Positions 35,059 to 44,230 of a stretch of DNA of 64,000 nucleotides are shown here, in pieces. The notes below the pieces were generated by a model that was not told the DNA's origin, ran no database searches, and saw only the letters and a list, made by a program, of their open reading frames with translations. Within the stretch, counting starts at the first letter, position 1, and each line of letters starts with the position of its first letter. Source of the DNA: CBDBKL01 sp965116215 (GTDB lineage Bacteria > Bdellovibrionota > Bdellovibrionia > Bdellovibrionales > JAKFYE01); the NCBI GenBank assembly GCA_965116215.1, contig OZ220494.1, positions 992,001 through 1,056,000 on the forward strand, in the 5' to 3' direction. A program made the position numbers and the translations under genes.

Positions 35059-36042
35059 TTAAGTCATTCCTATTTTTAAACTCGCAAATTCTTTAGCAAA
35101 ATATGTAATGATAATATCAGCACCCGATCGTTTAAAGGCCGTGAGCAGTTCAACGATAGCAAGATCATTTTCTACCCATCCACATTTTGCAGCAGCTTTA
35201 ACCATGGCATATTCTCCGCTCACACTATAAGCAGCTATGGGCAGGTCAAAATATTGCTTGAAATCTGAAATCACATCTAAATAAAGCAACCCAGGCTTTA
35301 CCATAAGGATATCTGCTCCTTCAGATACATCCAATCTGGCCTCCTTTAAAGCTTCTTTTCTATTTCTAAAATCCATTTGATACGTTTTCTTATCTCCAAA
35401 ATGAGGGGAAGAATCTAAAGCCTCTCTAAAAGGACCATAAAAGTGACTCGCATATTTGGCGGCATAGGACATCAATACCACATTTATATAATGATTCTCT
35501 TCTAAAGCTGTACGAATAGCCCCTATACGACCATCCATCATATCTGAAGGGGCAATGATATCCGCTCCTGCATCGGCCTGTGCTAATGCCATTTGAGTTA
35601 GCACTTTTAACGTCTCATCGTTAAGAACCTGACCTTTTTTAACAAGACCATCATGTCCGTCAGAACTATAAGGGTCCAAGGCAACATCTGTCACTAAACA
35701 CAATTCGGGAAAGAGACGTTTAAGCTCCCGAATAGTTTGTAAATAAAAATTTTTACTAGAATAGCTATACTCACCTCTTGATGTTTTATTTTTCTCCCCA
35801 ACAATAGGAAAGAGCGCAAAGGTGTTTACGTTTATTTTTAGACAAGATTCAATTTCTTTTTTTACACCCTCTTGAGAAAAGCGAAATAGTCCTGGCAAAG
35901 ATAGCAAGGGCTCATCAGGACCATCACCCTCATAGACAAACAGAGGATATATAAGTTGATGAACACCTACACTGCTTTCAGCGACAAGTTCTCTGACTAC
36001 TGAATTTTTTCGTAATCGACGTGGCCGCTCAAAGAGTTTCAT
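35059..36042 (-). CDS. hemB: Porphobilinogen synthase (delta-aminolevulinic acid dehydratase)
   Basis: 327 residues. It condenses two 5-aminolevulinates to porphobilinogen in haem synthesis. Start 36042 is chosen because RPRRLRKN then falls at the normal N-terminal position; an upstream ATG adds 12 residues. Schiff-base lysines are visible in VLMSYAAKYASHFYGPFREA and the C-terminal ILMVKPGLLYLDVI. The metal region DVALDPYSSDGHDG lacks the Cys cluster of the zinc type and is therefore the Mg2+-dependent type. No other hem gene is nearby. Confidence 0.97.
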   Translation of the reverse strand: MKLFERPRRLRKNSVVRELVAESSVGVHQLIYPLFVYEGDGPDEPLLSLPGLFRFSQEGVKKEIESCLKINVNTFALFPIVGEKNKTSRGEYSYSSKNFYLQTIRELKRLFPELCLVTDVALDPYSSDGHDGLVKKGQVLNDETLKVLTQMALAQADAGADIIAPSDMMDGRIGAIRTALEENHYINVVLMSYAAKYASHFYGPFREALDSSPHFGDKKTYQMDFRNRKEALKEARLDVSEGADILMVKPGLLYLDVISDFKQYFDLPIAAYSVSGEYAMVKAAAKCGWVENDLAIVELLTAFKRSGADIIITYFAKEFASLKIGMT

Positions 36043-36078
36043 AGAATCACATATCCTTTTCTTCAAATTTACTGACAA

Positions 36079-36462
36079 AGGGACGTTGCTTATAACAAAA
36101 GACTGTTTATATCTTTAGAGTCCCGTCACAAAGATACACCTTCATTATCAAAAAACTGACTTTGCAAATTTGTAAAAATTTTTTTCCAAGTCCCTTTCTT
36201 TTGAAAAACCATATCATTAAAAACTGTTCATGTGTCATAGGAGCAGGTAGACTAGACGTCAACAGCTACTCGGAATAAAACTTAAGTCTTTGAAAATCTT
36301 ATCTCTCTGAATAATATGACGCATTAATATTGTCTTTTGAGATGGATGTTTTTAGATTTGGAATATATGTTAAAAAATCATTTCTGTTTCAACTCCTACA
36401 TGAGTGCCTCAAGGGGCTTAGGTTTTGGTCTGCTCTAGAAAATATTTTCAAGGATAACCTTA
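36079..36462. other. Intergenic region between hemB and nhaA
   Basis: 384 bases between divergent genes, holding both promoters. No confident operator or small RNA. The ribosome site AAGGATAACC precedes nhaA. Confidence 0.4.
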
Positions 36463-37827
36463 ATGGCTGAAGATTTACGTCCCCTTAGACCCCAGTTTTT
36501 AAAGCGAATTTTATCACCCATAGAAAAATTTATGCAACTTTCAGCGGCTGGAGGAATTCTTCTTTTATTTTGTGCCACTGTAGCTATGGTTTGGGCGAAC
36601 TCCCCTTATGCGGAAAGTTATTTTAATTTCTTTCATACACCTATAGAGATACATATTGGAAATTACATCCTCTCTCACAGTTTACTTCATTGGATCAATG
36701 ATGGCTTAATGGTCATTTTTTTCTTCGTTGTCGGTTTAGAAATTAAACGTGAACTGGTGTTGGGTGAATTATCCAATGCTAAAAAGGCAACACTTCCTAT
36801 TTTTGGCGCAATAGGAGGGATGATTGTACCTGCCTTGATTTATGCTTTTTTCAATTTTGGAGGACCCGGTCAAAGTGGCTGGGGTATTCCAATGGCAACT
36901 GATATTGCTTTTGCAGTTGGTATTCTTTCTATACTTGGGAAGCGAACTCCCTTTGCTCTGAAGATTTTTGTCCTAGCTATTGCTATTGTGGATGATCTTG
37001 GAGCTATTTTGATTATCGCATTTTTTTATACCGATACTATTGTCATGAGTATGTTGGGGATAGCTGCTCTTTTGATTTTACTCATACTCTTTATGAATAA
37101 AATCCACGTTCGATCCACACCACTTTATATTTTGATCGGTTTCTTTGTTTGGCTGTGCTTTTTAAAGTCTGGTGTTCATGCCACTATTGCAGGAGTCATT
37201 CTTGGACTTATAACACCTGTAAAAGCCCTGCTCCCTATTGATAAAATTTTACATCATGTAGATACTTTAACAGACATGGCTCTTGATAGATTAAAGATCA
37301 TATATATGAAAAGCGGTCGTGATACCAAACAGATGACTTATGATCATAAAACACATAAGATTTTAAAAGACTTAAGATTTATTACTATTGAGAGTCAATC
37401 CCCTGTAGATCGTTTTATTCATATTATGCATCCATGGGTTACTTTTTTTATCATGCCTGTTTTTGCACTAGGAAATGCTGGAGTAAAAATAGAGTCTCTT
37501 GATCTTTTCCACTTTTTTTCTGAGCCCGTCTTTATTGGAATCGCTTTAGGACTACTGATAGGTAAGCCCCTTGGAGTTGTCCTTCTAAGTTGGTTATCGA
37601 TAAAATTAAACTTATCTAACTATCCAAAAGGCGTGACATTAACACATATTTTAGGGGCTGGTTTTCTGACTGGTATTGGCTTTACTATGGCTTTATTTAT
37701 AGGAAATTTAGCAATTAAAGAATCTTCTTTAGAAGTTTATTTCAAAACAGGGATCCTTTCTGGTTCATTTTTTGCTGGTCTGATAGGATTACTCTTGCTC
37801 CACTTGACGCTACCTAAGAAAAAATAA
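36463..37827 (+). CDS. nhaA: Na+/H+ antiporter NhaA
   Basis: 454 residues; E. coli NhaA has 388. It exchanges cytoplasmic Na+ for two H+, protecting against sodium and alkaline pH. Twelve helices are evident. The ion site is IAIVDDLGAILIIA (about residues 175-188, the two Asp), with IPMATDIAFAVGILS just ahead. The extra length is a cytosolic loop between helices VIII and IX (about 280-320) with charged residues and YDHKTHKIL. A sodium-using lifestyle (marine or brackish) would fit but is not shown. tRNA-Arg follows 118 bases after the stop. Confidence 0.96.
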   Translation: MAEDLRPLRPQFLKRILSPIEKFMQLSAAGGILLLFCATVAMVWANSPYAESYFNFFHTPIEIHIGNYILSHSLLHWINDGLMVIFFFVVGLEIKRELVLGELSNAKKATLPIFGAIGGMIVPALIYAFFNFGGPGQSGWGIPMATDIAFAVGILSILGKRTPFALKIFVLAIAIVDDLGAILIIAFFYTDTIVMSMLGIAALLILLILFMNKIHVRSTPLYILIGFFVWLCFLKSGVHATIAGVILGLITPVKALLPIDKILHHVDTLTDMALDRLKIIYMKSGRDTKQMTYDHKTHKILKDLRFITIESQSPVDRFIHIMHPWVTFFIMPVFALGNAGVKIESLDLFHFFSEPVFIGIALGLLIGKPLGVVLLSWLSIKLNLSNYPKGVTLTHILGAGFLTGIGFTMALFIGNLAIKESSLEVYFKTGILSGSFFAGLIGLLLLHLTLPKKK

Positions 37828-37945
37828 AGTGAAAAAGAATTTATCTAGCCACAATCTTATTCAAGATTATATTGATAAAAATTTTAAACCTATGTTACCT
37901 AAAGGAAACAACAATATATGACACTATTATGCTCATATATTTTAT

Positions 37946-38022
37946 GGTGGTGTAGCTCAACTGGATAGAGCATCAGCCTTCTAAGCTGGGGGTTCCAGGT
38001 TCGAGTCCTGGCACCATCACCA
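37946..38022 (+). tRNA. tRNA-Arg (anticodon TCT)
   Basis: A 77-nt tRNA: acceptor GGTGGTG / CACCATC, anticodon stem TCAGC / GCTGG around CTTCTAA (TCT, decoding AGA/AGG), T-arm CCAGGTTCGAGTCCTGG and encoded ACCA. It is the integration target of a small island: its last 13 bases, plus two more, are duplicated at 40486-40500. Confidence 0.96.
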
Positions 38023-38024
38023 TA
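38010..38024 (+). repeat. att-like direct repeat, left (tRNA-Arg end)
   Basis: GGCACCATCACCATA, comprising the tRNA 3' end with CCA and two following bases. Identical to 40486-40500. Confidence 0.8.
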
Positions 38025-38568
38025 GCCTAGACCTATATTTCTACATTCCGTTTTTTGGTTTGTAAGATTGTGGGATCTCTACTATTTTTTAAAAGAGGTT
38101 TAAGTGACGCAAAACTCAAAACATCGTTCTACGCACTTCCATATATTTCTTCGGGGACATTTCTAGGACAACCCATGGACAGGTTTTTCTCGCAGTGCAA
38201 TTCCAATTTTATTTTTCAATTTTTTTGTTTTTTTTATTTTTCGATTAGCGCAGAAACAGTTTTTTGTGTAGGGGAAGAAGTGCTGACCAAAATCCGTTTG
38301 CTTAATATTTAATCTGCAAAAAACCAAGTTGACCTAGCCAATTGCTATCAGTCACTACCTCTGACTATCAGTGTATATTACAAAAGTTGTGGTGTCAGTG
38401 GTGGATAAAAGAAAAAAGCCCAACTACTTTTGTCTTTAAGCAGACGTACTGTATCCACAGCACATTTTATAAATAAAAAATACACTGCTTTCAATGTATT
38501 TCAGTATCTTTATGATCTTTACAGTTTGGTATAGAAGCAAAAATATATAATTTTAAAAGAACTATTTA
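38025..38568. other. Left part of the tRNA-Arg island, no gene recognised
   Basis: About 540 AT-rich bases. An 85-codon plus-strand frame (38055-38312) is a poor coding candidate (low complexity, Phe-rich). It may be decayed integrase DNA, but I see no recombinase motif. Confidence 0.4.
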
Positions 38569-38956
38569 TTAGACTATTTCAAGTTCTTCAAGCCAAGCAT
38601 TAATTTTAGAAAAAACATCAGAAAGGTTTTTAGGAAGATCTTTGTATAAGGATGAGTGTCTTTTCCAATGAGATTCCATGAATTCTATCCAATTTCTGTC
38701 AAGTTTATAGGGCAGTTGTTCTGCTACTCATGAGTGACTTAAGATTGTCATGATCTACATCAATCTTTGATTCAGATATTCTATACAAATCATCAAAGTC
38801 TTTCTTTCTTTTGTTTCCACTTTTAAACCTGTAGCAAGTGGACACTTTGTCATAAATAATATTCTCAATGCTAGCTGCAATATAATCCATATCAGAAAAA
38901 GCTGATGGAACTTTGTTTAGGTCAGTTGGGACTATATATACGATATCAATGCGAAT
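38569..38956 (-). pseudogene. Broken gene, possible nucleotidyltransferase C-terminus
   Basis: The minus strand has an open frame without an ATG start reading IDIVYIVPTDLNKVPSAF, then the 61 codons MDYIAASIENIIYDK... to DDLYRISESKID, ending at 38705. One base out of frame it continues VAEQLPYKLDRNWIEFMESH and on to LEELEIV, stopping at 38569. Splicing the two at about 38740 gives one continuous protein end. The AA.IENII.DK and K.DFDDLYRIS segments are reminiscent of the C-terminal helices of AbiEii-type nucleotidyltransferase toxins; that is a weak match. The 5' part is missing. Confidence 0.4.
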
Positions 38957-38979
38957 CTAAACTACCAAGACTTAAAACC

Positions 38980-39895
38980 TTACTGGATTTTTTTGACTTC
39001 GTTGATCTCTCTAGCCGTCATACTTACTAGTTTGTAGTTTTTGGAGTTTATTTGTCTTACTAATATTTCATTGGGTAAATCGCCTGCTATTTTCAAACTA
39101 CAGGTGCTATTATTAAAAGTTTTTGTGAATACAGCAATACAGTCTTTATTAGTGTGTTTAGATTGGTATTTAACCCCGTTGATTCCGGACATACTCAATA
39201 GTCTTCCAAAGATTTGACCGTTACATGGGACTCCATGCAGGACAGATTCTCTTCTCCAGTTTAATTCCATGATACTATCAAACAATAATTTAGGTTTTGT
39301 AATAATCTGTGGGGGTGGTAGACCAAGTTTTTTTGCCCTCATCTTAGTTGCAGAACTTATTTTAAATTTTTTTATAATATTTGTGAACTTTACTAGTATT
39401 CGACTGTTTTTTAATTCAAAAACATTATCTAAATAACCTTCAATTGGTAATATTAATTCAGATTGTGGTTCTATTAGTGAAAGATCATAATGATCTAACC
39501 CTTGATTTTTTTTCTACTTCTATTATGTTTTGTCCTAGAGTTTCAGACAATGCTGTTGTTTGATTTTCGGCAATATAAAGAGCTGGAAATGCCGGAGTGG
39601 ATTGATTTATATCTCTACCAAAGTTAAAGCGTCCACTTATTTTCAAGCTCCCTACAGCTGATAGAGGATGCTCCCAATATTTTAGACGGACTGCTCTATA
39701 CCAATTTTTAATCTCATATCCTCTCGTAGACTTTTCAAGTAAAGCCTCCTGTAGCTCTGAAAAGTGTTTTTCTCGCTGTTCAGCAAGTTCTTCATAAAAA
39801 TACCTGTGGTACCTATGCAAATTTGCAATATTTTTTGCTTGTTCTTTTAGTTTTTTTAATGTGAAGGAATCTAAAGTCTCATCTATTTTAGGCAT
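38980..39895 (-). pseudogene. RES-domain toxin, split by +1 in an A8 run
   Basis: The first frame (39895-39485) encodes 136 residues with a helical N-terminus and a RES core: WYRAV (Arg about residue 68), HPLSAVGSLKISGRFNFG and FPALYIAENQTTALSET. RES toxins destroy NAD+ by phosphorolysis; the Arg, Tyr and Glu they need are all there. A stop then follows. Deleting one A from the A8 run (39506-39513) continues the frame KNQGLDHYDLSLIEPQSEL... through 38980 (GINGVKYQSKHTNKDCIAVF, the RES C-terminus), about 305 residues in all. Its start overlaps the antitoxin stop by 8 bases. It is either dead, so no longer toxic, or conditionally made by slippage. Confidence 0.85.
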
Positions 39896-40274
39896 CTTTT
39901 GTATTTGACTCTGTTGCTGCTAAAATAAAAGTGATTAACTTATTATATAGGCCTAAACAAATGAGTTCTCGTGGTGATTTATCACCCAGCATTGGATTAA
40001 CCGTTTGAAACCATAATAAAGTTTTGCGCTTGTTACCATTAAAATGATCAGCCACTAAGTTTATAGCTGTTGCCCATTGAACAATGCGCTCTTCTAAGAG
40101 TTTAGGTATCCTTTGGTCATACCTGACTGAGTTCATAGAAATACCAGCGGCAACAGCGACCTCTTTTTTATCAAAGTTGAGAAATTCGACAGCTTTCTGG
40201 TAATCTAACTGCTCATTATCGTAAAGCCCAAGATAATCACTTTCAGGTACAGTTGAATATATAGACGTTCCCAT
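39888..40274 (-). CDS. Xre/MbcA/ParS-type antitoxin of RES toxin
   Basis: 128 residues. The N-terminal half has a Xre-like helix-turn-helix (KKEVAVAAGISMNSVRYD, about 50-67). The C-terminal half carries the family end LLWFQTVNPMLGDKSPRELI (about 90-109), the MbcA_ParS_Xre toxin-binding domain. GAGG precedes the ATG by nine bases. It should neutralise the RES toxin encoded directly after it and repress the operon. It is intact while the toxin is not, which is the stable outcome of toxin inactivation. An inverted GTGTAAA ... TTTACAC pair at about 40359-40420 upstream may be its operator. Confidence 0.88.
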   Translation of the reverse strand: MGTSIYSTVPESDYLGLYDNEQLDYQKAVEFLNFDKKEVAVAAGISMNSVRYDQRIPKLLEERIVQWATAINLVADHFNGNKRKTLLWFQTVNPMLGDKSPRELICLGLYNKLITFILAATESNTKDA

Positions 40275-40485
40275 TGTTTATTTCCTCTAGTTATATCGGC
40301 AAACTTCAGCCATAATTTAACCATAAATCAACCAATATCAAAATATACCTATTTTGGGGTGTAAATTATAGGATTTTAAGACTCTCAATTTGAGAAAAGG
40401 CATATTTTTTACACTTTAAGAAGGGCGTTTTTAGGACAGGATGGTATAAAATATCAAGTTAAATCAATGACTTAAAATCAGCCCC

Positions 40486-40500
40486 GGCACCATCACCATA
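40486..40500 (+). repeat. att-like direct repeat, right
   Basis: GGCACCATCACCATA identical to the tRNA-Arg 3' end at 38010-38024; marks the right edge of the island. The downstream 12-mer GCTGGACGAACC matches the DNA behind tRNA-Leu. Confidence 0.8.
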
Positions 40501-40554
40501 TTCAATGCTGGACGAACCCGAGACTATTTATCTCAAAAAGTTGATGTAAATTTC

Positions 40555-41400
40555 TTATTTAATATTGATTTTATAGTTACAAAAAGTTCTTATTTCTAAA
40601 CTGATCGTCCTCGCACATTGAAATCCCCGTAAAGCATTAAAAGGACGATAGGACTCTATAACAAATTCAGGATACTCTTTGTCCCATATGAATTCAGTTT
40701 CATTTTCTTTGAGGAGTGTCCTAGAACCCCGAAATCCATACATATCAAAGTAGAGATAATAGAGTCTAAAGTGATCCTTGTGATGATATTTTCTTTCCTG
40801 CTCCTCAATTCTGTTATTAATTTCAAAACCTGGAATAGCAGTGTCTTGAAAAAAAACTGTTAAAAGTTCATCTTTTAAAGTCATTTTCTTTATAGACATC
40901 TCAAAGAGAGGCAGTTCCATTAAAGATCCTACAGTACGCAGAGAAACACCACTATTATAAAACTCATGAGGAGTTTGACCATTGAGAGGGACCACCCAAG
41001 TCATAAGGCTTACCTGAATTTGGCCATTATCACGAAGATAATGGGGATCGACGTTTTTTCCTTCCGCATCAGGAGTAATATAGAGAATCTCATCATCCTT
41101 TATAAGGCTGATTTTTGAACCATCACTCTCTGGTTCCCCTACCGTAACAATCACAGCCCTATTCGAGATAGTCGCTCTATCCCTCAGATCTCCCTTATCC
41201 CTTAAAATAACGGTCTCTGCTTTTACAGAAGAACTCAATGTCAGAAAAATAATGCAAAGAGATGAAGTCAAGCCAACCACTCTCTTGTTCAGTGCTTTTC
41301 TAAAATAATAAGAAAATTTAATAACACTCTCTGAATCTATTCTCACTGAGTCCCCTTCATAAGGTTTATGGAATACCACAACCTTAACCCATTGATACAA
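40555..41400 (-). CDS. Secreted protein, unknown
   Basis: 281 residues as drawn from ATG 41400, but the hydrophobic signal segment lies inside (VVGLTSSLCIIFLTLSSSVKA, about 41-61, cleavage before ETV). A downstream start at a CTG (LNKRVV) would give a standard signal peptide, so the N-terminus is uncertain. The mature part is mixed beta with an EGKNVD.HYLRDNG segment, followed by several acidic/aromatic strands and a C-terminal Cys pair. The family is not recognised. A promoter should lie in the 270 bases upstream. Confidence 0.6.
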   Translation of the reverse strand: MYQWVKVVVFHKPYEGDSVRIDSESVIKFSYYFRKALNKRVVGLTSSLCIIFLTLSSSVKAETVILRDKGDLRDRATISNRAVIVTVGEPESDGSKISLIKDDEILYITPDAEGKNVDPHYLRDNGQIQVSLMTWVVPLNGQTPHEFYNSGVSLRTVGSLMELPLFEMSIKKMTLKDELLTVFFQDTAIPGFEINNRIEEQERKYHHKDHFRLYYLYFDMYGFRGSRTLLKENETEFIWDKEYPEFVIESYRPFNALRGFQCARTISLEIRTFCNYKINIK

Positions 41401-41674
41401 AACATTGACAACTGAATAAAAAATCGTCGAGTGGTTTTGCCTATCCCCCCCCTTTACTATAAAAAATTATAAAAATGGAATAGTAAAAAATAGAATTTTT
41501 TTCCTAAGACTCCAAGATCTTCATGACCCTATGCGCTATATGAAATGGGAGTCTCAAGGGGTATTACGTTAAAACGCCTACACTTTAAACGCAGTAAAAA
41601 CCCCTTGTCTATGTTACTGCTCCCCATTAGGGTTTTATTGGTTTTGTTAAAATGTCTTTACAGGAGGAATAAAA

Positions 41675-42445
41675 ATGAATCAGCTTTTTATCTTTAGAAG
41701 CCCATGGTTTGTTTTCATCTTTTGCTATTTAATCTCATTACCTTTGGTTCATGCAGGTAATGATCGAAACAAATGGTACGTCTCTGGTGGAGGGCAGTAT
41801 ATGCTAGATACCACTATAGATTTTTCAGTGACTCCGTCTCTATCAGCTCAAAACAAAGATTCTATTTCTGTAGATATGAGTCCTCAAGATGACGTGTCTT
41901 ACAATGTCGCTATCGGACGCCAAATAGGAAATATCCGTTTGGAAGTTGAGGCTTTGTGGGTCGAATATAATATGGATGCTGTGACATACTCTTCCATTGT
42001 TATTCCTTACGATCTTGTATCCCGAATAAATACCTCTGTAGCTATAGACGGAAACCTTGAATTTAAGGTTTTCCTAGCTAATATCTACTATGACTGGGAT
42101 AGAGGTAAAAAGTGGGTTCCCTATGTTGGAGTTGGAGCAGGCGTTTCTGAAATTGAACTGGACGCTGTCATCTCACTATCAGGGCGTTATGGATTACCGA
42201 CCAGTGCACAGGTTGATGAAGTGCCAACCTACCAAGCTATTGTTGGTACAGAGTATGAACTCTCTAGAAACACAAGTGCCTATTTAGATATTCGTAACCT
42301 ATGGGTTAAAAATACTATTTTATTTAATGAGATTGACTCTGTTATAAGCCGTGGTGATTCATCTTTCATAGAGCTTCCCCAAGCCACTCTTGGCTTGCGC
42401 ATTAAATTTGGAAAACGTGATAGATCACCTTATCGTTGGCGTTAA
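41675..42445 (+). CDS. Outer-membrane beta-barrel protein
   Basis: 256 residues. Long signal peptide (about 1-27, ending LVHAG) and a perfect AGGAGG ribosome site. Eight or so strands with alternating polar/apolar residues: WYVSGGGQYML, VSYNVAIGRQIGNIRLEVEALWVEY, FKVFLANIYYDW, WVPYVGVGAGVSEIEL and a final QATLGLRIKFG. This is the OmpA/surface-antigen-like small barrel fold. Loops are acidic. The C-terminal KRDRSPYRWR is basic. A barrel with a receptor or adhesin role is possible. It precedes the microsatellite at 42679. Confidence 0.8.
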   Translation: MNQLFIFRSPWFVFIFCYLISLPLVHAGNDRNKWYVSGGGQYMLDTTIDFSVTPSLSAQNKDSISVDMSPQDDVSYNVAIGRQIGNIRLEVEALWVEYNMDAVTYSSIVIPYDLVSRINTSVAIDGNLEFKVFLANIYYDWDRGKKWVPYVGVGAGVSEIELDAVISLSGRYGLPTSAQVDEVPTYQAIVGTEYELSRNTSAYLDIRNLWVKNTILFNEIDSVISRGDSSFIELPQATLGLRIKFGKRDRSPYRWR

Positions 42446-42678
42446 GCGAGATAACACGATAACTTTAACATTATTGAGCTAACGAAATGATAGAAGGGAC
42501 ACCCAGCACAGAAAAGTAGAAAATCACACCTATACTTCTGGATGTCCTCTCGTCATTTTCCATCATCACTTAAGACAATTCTTAGATAAATAAGGCCCTC
42601 ATAAACATTTACTATAACCATAAACCATAATGAGACTTTCTAGACTAGATACATTACATATATAACGATGAAACAGGG

Positions 42679-42778
42679 ACCATTAAACCATTAAACCATT
42701 AAACCATTAAACCATTAAACCATTAAACCATTAAACCATTAAACCATTAAACCATTAAACCATTAAACCATTAAACCA
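42679..42778. repeat. (ACCATTAA)x12 microsatellite
   Basis: Twelve exact copies of ACCATTAA from 42679 to 42774, then a partial unit. It lies between the barrel gene and the convergent desaturase. The TAA stop of the desaturase is part of the last unit (minus strand TTAATGGT), so the array begins in the stop codon. Copy number is expected to vary. Confidence 0.97.
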
Positions 42779-43868
42779 ACACATAATCGCACCATTCCGC
42801 ATACGACATTCTAAATTCTCTCTTTGCCAAAGAAATATCTACTTTTAGGGCTCTTAAACGCTCTTTACTTTTACCCTGAAGATCCCCTTTTAACTTCTTA
42901 TAATCCGCAGTTAATTGCCTCCATCTCGATTGCGCAGACTCAACCCTCAATCTCAAAACAGCTAAAGTCTTCGGATTCACACAAGGCTTGGATTGAGCCC
43001 TCTTTTCTTGCATATGTAGACGCATTTTCAAAATATTTTCCTCTGAAGTCTGCTTTAGCCTTTTAGCCCAACCCATAAGTCTTAATATTTGAATCATCCA
43101 CTTGGTGGGGTCCCAATGGTACCAACGAATACCATTACGATAATCATTTTGAAAAGCATGATGATAATTATGATAGCCCTCACCATGAGCTAAAAAACTC
43201 ATAACTAAATTATCCTTAGCTGTTGTCCTATCTGAATAGGGCTGCGTCCCCCACCAATGACTAACGGAATTAATAGCAAACGTAATATGGTGTACGATAA
43301 AAAGCCTCAATAAAATACCAAAAACCACTCCCCCTAAAAGCGAACCCAGAGCCCATCCCACAAAAAGAGGAAGCAAAATACCAACAGTGATTGCAATCCA
43401 TAGATAATACTGATGCTGCCACATAATAAGACGACTTTTCATTAAATCTGGGCAGTAAATAGATAAATCTTCTTTTCTATCTTTATCAAAAAAGACCCAA
43501 AAAATATGAGCATACCAAAAACCCTTTTTAATATTATAGGGATCCTTATCAGTATCAGTAAACCTATGATGCTTACGATGATCAGAACACCATTTTAGTG
43601 CAGAATTTTGAAATGCAGCCGCTCCAAAAACAAGAAAAAGAAATTTGACCCAACCACTGGCCTCATAAGATCTATGCGAAAAAAGTCTATGATATCCCGC
43701 CGTAATCGATAGCCCAGAAATGATATACAATAACAGCCCCAAGCCCAAACAGTACCAATTGAAAATCTCATCACTTTGAAAATAAACATATGTTAAAACA
43801 AGAGTGACAACAGGAAGTAATGTAAGAAAAAGAGTATTAGACCAAGATATTTTTTCACCTTTAGACAT
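42771..43868 (-). CDS. Acyl-CoA / fatty-acid desaturase with C-terminal coiled coil
   Basis: 365 residues. It is a membrane di-iron desaturase, probably making a cis double bond at position 9. Histidine boxes are HRLFSH (about 60-65), DHRKHHRFTD (about 95-104) and EGYHNYHHAF (about 230-239). Four membrane helices sit in the usual places. Residues 285-365 form an extra helical, charged, coiled-coil tail (SAQSRWRQLTADYKKLKGD...) not normal for the catalytic fold; it may give a partner or regulatory contact. The stop is inside the (ACCATTAA) array. Its upstream gap contains GATAGG / CCTATC (43904-43922), a 6-bp hairpin. Confidence 0.9.
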   Translation of the reverse strand: MSKGEKISWSNTLFLTLLPVVTLVLTYVYFQSDEIFNWYCLGLGLLLYIISGLSITAGYHRLFSHRSYEASGWVKFLFLVFGAAAFQNSALKWCSDHRKHHRFTDTDKDPYNIKKGFWYAHIFWVFFDKDRKEDLSIYCPDLMKSRLIMWQHQYYLWIAITVGILLPLFVGWALGSLLGGVVFGILLRLFIVHHITFAINSVSHWWGTQPYSDRTTAKDNLVMSFLAHGEGYHNYHHAFQNDYRNGIRWYHWDPTKWMIQILRLMGWAKRLKQTSEENILKMRLHMQEKRAQSKPCVNPKTLAVLRLRVESAQSRWRQLTADYKKLKGDLQGKSKERLRALKVDISLAKREFRMSYAEWCDYVLV

Positions 43869-44230
43869 AACTTAAACTCCCTTAAAACAAATATAATAAA
43901 AAAGATAGGAACAAACCCTATCAAAACACCCACCCTACAGGGCTTTCCCACTGAAGTCCCCTATGTTTTCACCCATAAGGCCCTCACTCTCTAATTGTTG
44001 CGTCGCACTATTTCTATAGGGAGTGTATAAAATGAAGGAATAAATAAACGTTCAACAAAAGCTATTATATCATTTTTATAAGAAATAGACGACCTCTAAC
44101 CTTCAAAAGGGTAAAAAATTTGATGAACGAAGCAAAGCCCTCTCAGCTGCTATCTCATGCAAAAAATAAACCTCTTAAAAGCACAATAAAACAGTCAATG
44201 TCTGTTGATACTATAGATAGGAAGTGGGGG
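43869..44230. other. Intergenic region between desaturase and DUF2799 lipoprotein
   Basis: 360 bases between divergent genes. It holds a GATAGG / CCTATC hairpin (43904-43922). A plausible upstream in-frame start (44120) for the downstream gene lacks a signal peptide and is rejected in favour of 44231. Confidence 0.4.

Larger units (their letters stand above)
38010..40500. mobile_element. Small genomic island integrated at tRNA-Arg
   Basis: About 2.5 kb bounded by the 15-bp direct repeat GGCACCATCACCATA: copy 1 is the tRNA 3' end, copy 2 is at 40486-40500. The right flank carries GCTGGACGAACC (40507-40518), the same 12-mer that follows intact tRNA-Leu, as expected if it was the original tRNA-Arg downstream DNA. 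Inside are a broken possible nucleotidyltransferase, a broken RES toxin and its intact antitoxin. There is no integrase or transposase, so it may be a defective remnant or was mobilised in trans. Confidence 0.75.

Noticed and set aside
38055..38312. 85-codon frame beside tRNA-Arg, considered as integrase remnant
   Set aside because: Phe-rich low-complexity sequence without recombinase motifs.
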